Below, one piece after another: positions 1-11,100 of a DNA stretch of 62,000 nt. The translations under genes and the position numbers were made by a program. Origin of the DNA: Acanthaster planci (taxonomy: Eukaryota > Echinodermata > Asteroidea > Valvatida > Acanthasteridae); contig NW_019091384.1 of the NCBI RefSeq assembly GCF_001949145.1, positions 767,214 to 829,213 of the forward strand, written 5' to 3'. Numbering within the stretch: the first letter of the stretch is position 1; every line of letters starts with the position of its first letter. Below the pieces are notes generated by a model, which did no database searches, was not told the origin of the DNA, and saw only the letters and a list, made by a program, of their open reading frames with translations.

Positions 1-345
1 GTGAAGCAAAGGGCGACAGCACACGACGCGTCGCGTCGTGCGTCGTGTCGTGCGTCCGGGCGTCGCGCTTCAGGCGACGTAAAAGGCGACGCGATGCACG
101 ACACGACGTACGACGCGACGCACGACGGTACCACGCGACGGACGACGGAAGGGGCGACGTTTAGGCGGCAATAAATGCAACATGGAAAGGACCTAAGACA
201 GCACGACGCCACGGGCGACGGCACGACGCGACGCACGACGCGACGCGTCGTGTGTGTACAAAAGTAATGGCAAGAAGACGACGGTGCGACCCGGCGGCAC
301 GACGCAAGGGAGCCGTCGTGCCGTCGCGTCGTGTAGTTGCGTCGC
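1..345. repeat. GC-rich CGACG/CGTCG fold-back repeat (truncated by window start)
   Basis: The first ~345 bases are built almost entirely from CGACG, CGTCG, GCACGACG and related words, and are much richer in CpG than the AT-rich DNA that follows. The arrangement is palindromic: the reverse complement of 28-56 matches 93-121 at 27 of 29 positions, giving a long hairpin with a 36-nt loop. A second, looser complementarity joins about 220-245 with about 313-335. The protein frames through it are by-products of the low-complexity sequence. It could be the end of a fold-back DNA transposon or a degenerate satellite. Its left end lies outside the window, so its type cannot be settled here. Confidence 0.7.
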
Positions 346-3300
346 CTGGAGGGAAGCTAAAGAGGGAGAGAAATGTTTGTCGTAAATAGTACACCATAGG
401 TCCGTGCGTACATGCGCAAAGTGCTAATTTAATTAATCATTATGAAATTATTGTACTGTCTGAAAGGTAGTGGTGACGGGGACCAGCAGCGAATACCGTT
501 CTGTCACACTCACCAATTTAGACCAGCTTTACCAGCGCCCATCGCTCTGATAGATCAAAGCAAAATATAAAAGCGAGCTGCTTCACCATGCATGCCCGTT
601 TGAGGGCGCGCTACTAAAAAGGTGGAATCCCAATTCTGCAATACTAGCGTCTAGAATGAGTGGGACTTCCGCCATGCATGGTACATTGTAAGGGAAAGGA
701 AAAACGTACCAACTACCAAGTACACCAAACCCTTCAGCGTCCGTAATGATTTGATAAACGGACGAATGTTGAAAGAGAATGATCAACACAGAAATAGTGC
801 AGTCAAAATAAAAGTTGCCACACCGGCATAAAAACTTCAAGTTTCGATAATCGTACAATGAAAGTCATGCAGGACTTCGGGTACCAACGTTACGGGAAGT
901 TGTAATATAATGCATAACAATCTTTCTCAAGAGACAAATAAGCATTCTGTGACTATAATATCGTTCACACTCGTTTCCTCTATTGCTTCATGAAGAAGCT
1001 TTGAACTGACCGAATTGTAACTACAGTTGTAGTATTAACGAAGGATATTCCTCATTCAGTGAGTAATGACCATACAAATCCAAACACTAGCGATGAGAGG
1101 TGTCTTTGGTCGAGGACATCCACTTTTGCACTTCAGTCAGTCTTCAAATCGCGAGGGACTCGGCCTTCATAAACTTTTCCACTCGCGCTTAGCGCGCAGA
1201 CAGTATTTTTGACACAAATTTCCATCAGCAAATTTTGAGCACAGAGTGGCAAAAACATCACTTCGACGATGCACAAGGAATCTTTGTTCATTCATTGACC
1301 AAACTGTATGTTTTTGTAAAGGAACTGCTTAGTCGTTTGAATTAAAACTTTGCATATGAATTTCATTGAGAAATTCGTCATTGAACAGCTGCAATATTAA
1401 CTTAATTAAAGGGATTGTTGATTGTAAAATTTGGCAAAATATTAAAGGGACATGATTTTAATCATGGATATGATCACACAAAACATAAGAATTGTCACTG
1501 ACTTTGCTGGGTCCATGGAAACGGGTTTGTGATGACCATGCATTCTTCGAAACTCTTGAAAAGTTGACCATAACTGGTGTATGACACACATAAGTAACAC
1601 GGCATGAGACCACCCCGTCGAGCTTCACGGTATGTTGTAACGTGTGTACTATAAAGATTGTTGCTGCCCTCTGTAGACCAAAATGTACACGAGGTCACAA
1701 GACTGTTTTTTCTTTGGTGGGAATTGCCATGAGTGGACAGGTTCCTTAGACGAATAGGCTCAGATCATATCAGCGACAACGGCTTAATTTAGTGTATTTA
1801 TAATAATCATGCGTATTTCTGGTTAAGCACCGTTTAGATATCCCCCTCCCTGGGCATCAACAGTAAATAAGATTAGTTAATCCAGAGAAAATTTCATTTC
1901 GCATCAAAGGTAAAATCACAGCACTGGGATATACGCCCCTGTCCACAGAATGCGAAATTAAAAAAATGTTGTTGACTGCATCATGGTGGCATAAGGAGAA
2001 CCAACCGCCACGCCGAGCAAGACGGGATCGACAACCGAAATCAAGCCGATTGAAGTAGAATTTCAGAATCAAATTCAATATAAATCTAATCGGCCGTTGT
2101 GACCCAGCGTCACGATGAAGACACAGGCGTCGAAGGCCTACAGCCGAGCCCATTATAATGTAAATATTACGGAACAAAATGTACAGAGAATTCAACAAAC
2201 GAAAGATAAAGTTGGTTGGACCTCGCATGGCAAGGAACAGTAATGTTCACTTGGTCAATGGGCCATAACAGGAGCAGAATAGCCAGTAGTGGACTCCAGG
2301 GAAGTGTTTAACTTATGCTTGCCACTACAACCAGATCGTCAAAGATCTCTTCTCAAACATCTGTTTTTCTCTTCTTTTATTTTGCAAGTGTAAATAGCAG
2401 TGTTAAGAGCGATGTCATAGATACGGGAATAAAAATCCTTTTTTCAAGGGAGCACAGCAGGGGTACCTTGGGAAAGCAGAGCAAGTAGCTATGCCACTGA
2501 GCTGAATGCAAAGTACTGAAAGGACCAGCGAAAGCTCGCTTTACAATTCAGTGGATCACATTATTACGGGGTACCTTGTAACGTATAAACTGGGCCAGAG
2601 CCAGTGGCGTTTCGGGGGGGGAGGGGGACAACTTAACCCCCTGACGGATTTTTTTAGTTTTTTTAGTGTTTTTTTTTTTTACAAATAATACTTCACCGGT
2701 GAATAGGAAAGAAAGTAATCAGTTATTTATTTATCAAATATTAGCACCAAAAACCTAAGAAAACAACACCGTTTAATTTTTTCTCCTCCAATATCATGTT
2801 GAAAGAGCCTGAAGCTTTTCAATTTGCCCCCGTCGACACCAAAAGCGGGATATGTTGCTGGCCCGAGCACGAAGACACGCTCGTTAGATTTTCGAAGAGA
2901 CCACCCTGGGTTCATCACGGAGTAACCCCAGAGACACCTACCAGAGAACGTCTGCGAGACAAACGGACTTAAAGTGATTTGAACAAAGGCTGCGTAATCG
3001 GGCTTTGTGACGAGCCATCCTGGTTTTTGCATTTCGTTTGTATGTGCCGATTAAGCCTTTATCGACTTGTGGGTCTAATCTGGTGGTAATCTTATGGAAA
3101 GTTTCCTATTCGGATCTCTAATAAGCTGCCTTTATAATTGTCTCATTCACACGCTAATATGCTTAGGTCAGACCTCATTCAAGTCTCTGTTTGCCCAGCG
3201 GGACATGACAACGCAATCCCGTCAATAAGTTGACAATACTTCAGATAATGCTAAAAACTGGAAGCACAACCCAGTTGTGGTCGCTGGTATACTGAGTAAG

Positions 3301-4180
3301 TCATGCTATTTGGGATTCCTGAACGTGTACCCCCATTCCACCTGCTTTTTCAGGCGTGCTTCTCAGTAAACAGTCTCTGTGCGAAAGAACTAAAATGGAG
3401 GGTCATACCAAAGTAAGAATCACACATGTTGATAACTATTTGGGGAGGCACACCAATGAACTCTGGGTTGTAGTGCACCGTTATTGATTTTAAATTCAAC
3501 AAGAAAAGCTGTTTTCCACTTGGTCGTCAGAAATACGTCACTGGTTAATCTTAATCCCACTTTAGAATAATCAATGAATAGCATGCACAGTGGATACCAC
3601 TAAATTCAAATTAACACAAACCCTCGCATTTGCTGAGATGCGGATAGGATCGAGTTCCTTTTTATTGATATTTATACATATTTTCTTATTCATAACTGTG
3701 AAATCTCTTCATCCGGTTACTTCAAAATAAGTGGGTTTCGATGTTACTAACCTCCTGAAGGCACTCAGTTCAAGCTTATCTTGAACAATACATGTAATTT
3801 CCAACAGGTTGAGTTATAACCTAAACTTCTTTTGCTGTCAGTAGTCAATAGATGGCGCCCTTTAGATTCGAAGCACAAGAAGAGACATATGCAGCAAGGT
3901 ATGAGACGGAGAGAACCCCCCTGCTGTGTGTTGGTCATTGTCTCGCTGGAATCNGGTACCCCTCAGTCTCATTTCTTGCTGGGTATAAGAAGAGAACGAG
4001 CTCCAGGCCTGTGCTCCGCTCCCGGCCCATGGCCCAGCGCCTGAAAAGGGGTCGGGGGAGGTAGAGGTCAACACGCAATTTTTATGCACCTCCCTGTCCA
4101 AAACTTGGGTTCAACCGCGTCTGAACATTATGTGCTTCGTCTGTCACAGTTAATGTAACCATGTACAGTATCGTGAATCG
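346..4180. other. Intergenic DNA upstream of the Rho GTPase gene
   Basis: No gene is recognised. The stretch is AT-rich and broken by stops in all frames. A minus-strand open frame at 2727-3032 (101 codons) and one at 1857-2228 show no domain I know and no splice or codon support. A G-run next to AGTGGCG at about 2603-2630 resembles the ends of common invertebrate repeats but has no visible partner. A single unresolved base (N) sits at 3954 inside a locally GC-richer patch (about 3880-4065). Confidence 0.6.
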
Positions 4181-4204
4181 TGTAATGTTTCCGTATTATT
4201 TTTG

Positions 4205-4824
4205 CACCGATCTCAGAGCCTGCAAAATGATTCGCACGTCAGCGCTAGTACTAGCAGCGCATATGGCTAGGCTGGCTGGGTATATTATATTGCGCATGCG
4301 GATATACGACGGCTGATCGATGACGTAGTTTGTGTGTCACCGATTTGCTATGTACACAATGCATGTAGCCCGCCCGTAAATTGCCATTTGAAAACGCTGC
4401 AGTACAGTGCTTACATACCAGTAAAAGCACGCGTCTCAGCCGGCCGGTCACGCACACGCGACGCAGGCATATCTGACTGTTCGTAACGGTTAAGTCGAGT
4501 TGAACTGTACAGATAGCTTAATTGTGCTTGTTCCATCGTTATTTTACCTGATGTACATGTATGTTGTTACTGCTGTGGAAATATTTCAGTGACATAGTCT
4601 GAAGATTGGAAGGATATGTGATGTACGTGAAGCTCTTAAACTATGTTTTACGGCTAAGTTTCATCACACAGAAGGAGCGGAGCTAGCGACATTTTCGCGT
4701 CAGTGTCACCACCAGAAAGTTGTCAGTTAAACGGGAAAGTTCTTGGACAATCCTCTCTTCAGAACGCGAACAAACGCCGTCTTTGTCTTGGAAATCTCTT
4801 GAGGTGAATACTCGAGACTCGCCA
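4205..4824 (+). promoter_or_regulatory. Putative promoter and 5' UTR of the RhoU-like gene
   Basis: This stretch is visibly richer in CpG than its surroundings, notably 4230-4260 and 4365-4465. It holds TGCGCATGCG at 4291-4300, close to the palindromic NRF1 consensus common in animal TATA-less promoters. The gene's reading frame is closed by TAG at 4684-4686 and there is no in-frame ATG until 4825, so 4687-4824 is most likely 5' UTR. The transcription start is not visible. A weak splice-acceptor-like sequence ends at about 4671, so a further untranslated upstream exon is possible. Confidence 0.4.
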
Positions 4825-5182
4825 ATGGTACTCACCGGTTTCACCAAGGAGTACCGCGATCTGGAGACCTTCCAACCGTACAATCCGACCGCTTCCAGTG
4901 CAATCATGCCCCCTCAGGCCCAGTCCTCTACCGCCCACCACCATCACCGGGACCATCATTCGACCACTGTGCCGGTTGGCATGGGGTCCCCAAAGGCTCG
5001 TGGCCCGACGACAACTTCCAACATTTTCAGGACAGATTCGGCGAACGAGGAAGACATTGATACCAAAGTGAAGTGTGTTTTAATAGGTGACGGAGCGGTA
5101 GGCAAAACTAGTTTGGTGGTCAGCTACACAACCAATGGCTATCCGTTGCAATATGTTCCTACAGCATTTGATAATTATTCAG
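4825..5182 (+). CDS. RHOU-like: RhoU-like GTPase, coding exon 1
   Basis: It encodes residues 1-119: the His-containing N-terminal extension, the P-loop and the effector loop up to TAFDNYS. It ends in phase 1 at AG before the donor GTAAGG (5183). Codons read on past the donor without homology until a stop at about 5275, which confirms the splice point. Later in-frame ATGs at 4906 and 4981 would give shorter proteins. Confidence 0.9.
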
Positions 5183-8100
5183 GTAAGGCGATTGTTTTGT
5201 TCTGGTGTGTGTGGTTCCCACTCGTTGAAATTTTTTTGGACACAGCCATTTCTGAAAATGTCTGTTGCCCTAAATAAATGAAGGGGTTAGGTTTGTGTGC
5301 CATGGCATTGAGTAGGTTGTAGTTTTTCTTACATTATAAAATGTAGGCACTTCATTCAAAATGACTCCAAATCAACGCTTATGTTGGTAAGAGTCCCATT
5401 TACAGACACCACTAATTTTTCCCTAAAGTGATGTACTGGCCATCTTTTAAGTGATAATATGTCCTAACATGTCAAATTTAGCAGGGAAAATATTGGAGTG
5501 TTTTTTAGTAGAAAACACAATGGTGTCAGGTGATGTCTGTGTATGGAACTTTTTTTCCCATTTTTTTTTAAGAATGACAAAAATGGAGGCGTCAGCAACT
5601 ACACAATTCCCTGGCCACACTTGGCAAAAGTGAATGGGAAATATCTTCAGATACAACTTGGTATCCTCCATGGTATAAGAAACCATGGAGGTGGAAACTG
5701 TTTCTACCCCATGAAGAAATTTAGGGTTTCATGTGCATATGCGAAAGGCATAGGCCTACTCATTCACAGCAACAGCTTCTTAAATCTTGCCAAATAATGT
5801 TATACAAAGAAATGGCATTAGTTATATTTAGACAGTGGATATGAGCCATTGCCAGCAAATTTAACAGTATTCAGCCAGGTACAAGAAGACAGCACCCTCC
5901 TTGAGGGGAAACATGAGTAAGGCTGTAATTAAAGGTTATTAAATTCTAAAATCAAGTACTGTGGGGTCTGTGGTGTAGTAGTGGATAGCGCACACATCTT
6001 GGAAGTACACAATACGCTCCCAGCTGGGTTTGATTCCCAGCTATCATCTTTTTTTTGTCTAAAAAGTGAAGTATCTCTCTCTTTTGTTATTTCTAAATTG
6101 ACTCCATTTTATCACAGAGTACTGCATTTTCTTTTTTTGATTCATTGCTCCGGAGGATTTTTTTAAATGGCCAAAATTGTAAAATGGTCTGATTCCCACC
6201 TTGTAAATAGGAAGTCACAACGTCTTTGTTGGGGCAGAACCAGACTAAAATTTGTCATGGTAAGAATTTTTAAGCCCCGAAAAACAGTTACTGTGCTTTG
6301 TGCCTGGTAAAATATTGTTCTGTTAAATTTACGGGCAACGGCTAAACATCTATTCCCCAATATTCAATTGTAAACTACAAGCTTTATGGATACATTTATG
6401 TCAGACCTATCAGTACCTGAAGATCCAGAGTTACAGTCAAGACTAGTACAGCGTAATCATAGAGCAAGGACCCATGGCATAATTTGAACTCATTTTGGAG
6501 TGAATGACCTCTCACTGCCTCAGCGTCATTGTTACACCAACTATTCAAGGATGTCCTGTCTCCCAACCCACAATTGGTTTTTCCCTTTACATCATGGGGG
6601 CTCATTACCACCATGTTCCTTGTAAGTAAGAAAGAGAGTAGAAAAAAGAGGGTAACCATTTGATGTGGTTGTGGTGGCTTAAAGGAATTTTGAACCATGT
6701 GGATGACTCACATTGTTTGCCCTTCAAGTAGGTTTCCCTTGAATTCTCTTCCATGTAGGTGGCAGTGAATCATACTTGTAATCCCTGTAGAATGTGGGTT
6801 TTTGTTTTGAAAGGTGTTTACATTGAATTGTCTACTATTCGCTAACAGAACAATTTCTAAAGAACGGTCAACAAGGTTGGTTGATAGATTGCTACCGTGT
6901 CTCACTCTTAATTTTAAAGTCCTGCTTAGATTTACACTTAAATAGTTACAGCATGCATTATGCATTAACCTCCCCATGATTCTTGTGCACATGTACACGT
7001 GTTGCTCTTAAAGCCTTTTCTAGATTTGTAAAACTTGTGGATACATGTCCCCATACAAGTACAAAATGCACTTGTCATTCTGACTGCAGAATAAAACATA
7101 CATGTAGTATGAAGTTTATTTTGAAATCAAAGGGAAAATTCAACCATTTAGCATTGTACCTGCGGCTTTTTTTTTTGGTGGCTATTTTATTTGACAAGTT
7201 GTCCTGCCTAGTGGAATTGTGTAACAGCTGGGTTTCTAAACTAAGTTGTATCGTGGAGGTAGGAAGAGAATGGGCAAAGTGAACTATACATGTACATGCT
7301 GTAGTGGTTTGGTTCATGGTTCACATTACCAGTTCACGTATCTGCACTAGCTGCAAGGCCAATGTTTGTTATTCAGCCCAGCCCAGTTGTGGGCCCCTCC
7401 ATGTGTGTTGTTGACATTTGAAATTCTATAGAGTCTGGGCCCATGGGTCGTTATTGTGGGTTTGCCTTCTGATTACTAATGTGCTAGCTGAAGAGAAGAA
7501 AGAAGTCTGACAAAAATATCCTTATACATGTTTTGCTGACTGTGTTTGATATCAAGAAATCAGAAAGACTTTGCAAGTTAGCACTCCAGGTTAATAATAA
7601 TTGGCCACAGCGTCCACTACATGGAATGTGCAGTGTTGAAAGTTATATATGCAATCGAGTTTGTTAACAGTAAAAAAAAATAAACATTTTGTTACTTTCT
7701 TTTCTGTGCACTTTTACAGTTGTGGTCAGAGTGGATCGAAAGCCTATCAAGATACAGATTTGTGACACAGCTGGTCAAGTGAGTACATGTATCTCTGTGC
7801 AGTCTTAGTGTAGGGGTATGTTGCCTAAAAGTCAAGGCCATATTTTTTTTAAGTAGGTAAGCTTTCTCCCTGTCTGCAAACGTCTGTAATCTTGCGAATG
7901 TGGTTTAGTTTCAAAGGGTCTGTAATCACGTTAATAGATATCCAATAAATATCTCAAATTTACTTTGCTGGTGTTAACCCTTTCGCCTAGATTGATAAAA
8001 CATGGATATTACCAATCAATAACGCCTGTGATCTGTTCCACAATCCTTAATCCAGTGATTACAGCGATAAGTTCCAAAATTTGGAAGCTGTCCCCGACAA

Positions 8101-11100
8101 TCTTTGCACAGAGTACAAACATGAAAGATATCTTATGAAATACAGCGTTTAGCTATTGTACATGAACATGTATGAGGTTACCCAAATGTAATGGCATTTT
8201 GACTGATCAAACGTATATTTAAAATGCAGCAATCTGTCTTAATTAACTGAAATTGCAAATCAGTGTGTAGTCAGGCCTAATGTTGGCCTCTGCTGGTTAT
8301 GATCATGGTAATTTGTTCACAAGCATTTTACATGATGTATATGGATGCAGTTGGCACCATAGAAATCATAGATAAATTCAATAGATTATCGCATGCTAAA
8401 TTCCACTTATGGGGTGATTGGATAGTAATCGGTATAAATTGGGTGTGGGATGAACTTTGGCCGATCCAAAGAATCGTGTACTCAGTGAACACTGTATACA
8501 CTGTACACATATATGTACGTGTACCGGCATAACAGGGAAAATTTCAAACCCAAAATGTACATGTACATGTGGCATATTGTAATGTATGATGTTGGCCTTT
8601 GAGGCAACATCTGTCCCTAACAGGCTTCAGAAGTTATTGATCATAATAGACTTCTGGAATGGAATAACCCACTGGCCATAAATCATCTACTTAGGCAGTT
8701 GACATGTCTGTCTTGTTCAGCAGAACCCATGGTGAAATGTTCCAGGTTTTGGTAGACGTGCCTGACTGCTGACCTTATGAAGAGAGCATTGTATACTGTT
8801 TGGCTGGTGGTCACTCCTGTAGTGTATATGCATGCACATGCATATGTACATGCACATGTATGCTTGGCCAGGGTAGTTACTCATACAGTACATGTAGAAG
8901 TGTATAATCTGGGTATTCTTGTCTCCTGTGCACCTTAGGAAAAGAAAAACTAAGATCAGCAGTCTCCATGAAGCTAATTTTGTACTTAAGGTCCATTGAT
9001 AGACAATCATGATTTCCAGTGCTTGCCTTATACATGCCTTGGCTATCTGCCTAACTGTGCATCCCACTTTTCGTTTTTGTTTTTTACTGAATGGCGCTTG
9101 AAATGAAAGCCAGAGAGAAGACAGTGAAAGTGTAGCCCTGGGCAAAATGGTCAGACATAATGCTTGCAAGAAGCACAGTGGTGAAAAGGGAAGCTTTTCA
9201 TTCATTGCCAGTCTGTGGGGGATTCTCACCGACTCCTTTGTAGGAAGTTGCTTGGGTCCCCAGGATCCAAACATTGTTGGATCCCATTGTAAATCGATAA
9301 GTACAGTGCTAAGCTTTGCCCGGATCTAATCAAGAGTCTTAACAAGAGGACAGAGGGCAGGGACCTGGAGCAGAGATCGATCTTGAGGTTTCCAAAAATG
9401 ACAGCAAAAATGAGAATCAGGCCTACAAACAATAACCTCAGGATCGACAACAAAGTCTGCAACATATTGTTTCAATCAGTGTCGAAATTAATTTACTTGG
9501 ACAAGGTGTTTTATCATCGAAGTGTTGAGTCAGCTACTACTGAAAGATACTATGTCACACAGTCACACAGATAGTATTTTGGCGACAGCATAAAACAGTT
9601 TCAAAAATTTGTCACAGCTAAACAGATTTGGTAGAGTTTATTTGACAAGAATAGGCGTTTTGATGTACCGACACCTTGTCAATAGCAGTGTGCCATCTCT
9701 CGTGAAGACATGCACAGAACTCTTTGCCTTATTGCTTCCAGGCAGATCACCTTGAGTTTCTCTCTTTTTGTTTACTTCTGACCCTTTCAGCTCCAGAAGG
9801 AAAATGTAGAATTAAGGCTTGCATGTTCCGGTAATCCTTCAGGGAATACTCAGGCTGATGTAACCACTCTTGTGTGAGGTTGATAGGCCCTTTCCTGCTG
9901 TATTGTCACTGCCAGATTAATGCTTACTTGCTTACTTTACCTGGATTCAGGAAGCTTTTATGGGCCTCTCTTATTCTTAGCAGAGCCCTATTTCATGGTG
10001 CTGCTAAGCACATGATTTCACACTAACGAAGGCTCAGTGTATTTCGTGGAGACCATAAGTAGTAAGCCCAGCAAAAGGCATACTTACATGTACATGTACC
10101 GGTACCTTGGAGGAAAGATTTGCTTAACCCAAACCCCCTAGGGTGTATGTAAAATCGTATTGAAATTTGTGGATTTGGGACTGTTAGGGTTAACTTAGTG
10201 ATGTAACAACAGAAATCTCTGTGCGCAGGCAACCAAAATCACAACTACACCGAGCACTGCCTTGAAATAGTGCTTTAGGTTAAAAAAATTTTTCTGCAAC
10301 GGTATGGTAAGCCAGACTTTCCTGCTGTTAGGCAGCTCCATGCAATTGGGCCCATACTGCAGGGAATGCCTTTTTACTGTGGGGAGCATAAAAGTTTACC
10401 AGCTGGGGGAAAAAATTACACATGGTGAATACATTAATTGCAGACTAATGAAAAGCTAATCGATGTACACGTACCATGTCTTGATGTTGACGTTGACCTG
10501 TAGCATAGTACTCATTTGTAGCAGAATAATACCCCAACAAAGACTTGGAAAGCAAGCATATGTTCACATGTATGGTTAGTGTAACTGGCAGTCATCAGTT
10601 TGTGTGTGTGTGTGGTTTTTTTGACATGTTGTGCTATAGGGCCTACATGTACATGTACCCTTTACACTGTGTGCAATGTACATGTACATGTGAATACGTA
10701 CATATATGTTCAGGGCTTACATGTTTCAAAACTTACAACCTGTCTAAACTAGCCATGAACAAGAAATTTCCAAATTTGGAAAATGGCATATTGGAGAATG
10801 CTGCAGGAAGAGATAAGTACACACACTGTCCACCCACAGACAAGCGTGTACATGTACATATGTACATGTGCAGTTATGTTGATAGATGTGCAACATCTCT
10901 CTCAGGACCTTGTGGTATTGCCTTAATGTGATTGATCAGTCTCAAAATATTAGCTGATGCAGCCAAATTCTCTCCCAGCACGGGGCAGTCAGTGTAGATC
11001 CTTCAGTGGTACAGCCATAGCCCACTGCAGTCAGTGTAGATCCTTCAGTGGTACAGCCATAGCCCNNNNNNNNNNNNNNNNNNNNNNNNNNNNNNNNNNN

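Noticed and set aside
161-397. Arg/Ala-rich minus-strand frame
   Set aside because: It is a by-product of the CGACG repeat, with no independent coding evidence.
2727-3032. 101-codon minus-strand frame upstream of the Rho gene
   Set aside because: No known domain, no flanking splice signals and no neighbouring exon in the same orientation.
4720-4824. Upstream extension of the RhoU-like frame from a TTG codon
   Set aside because: Animal nuclear genes start at ATG; the first in-frame ATG is 4825 and the frame is closed by TAG at 4684.
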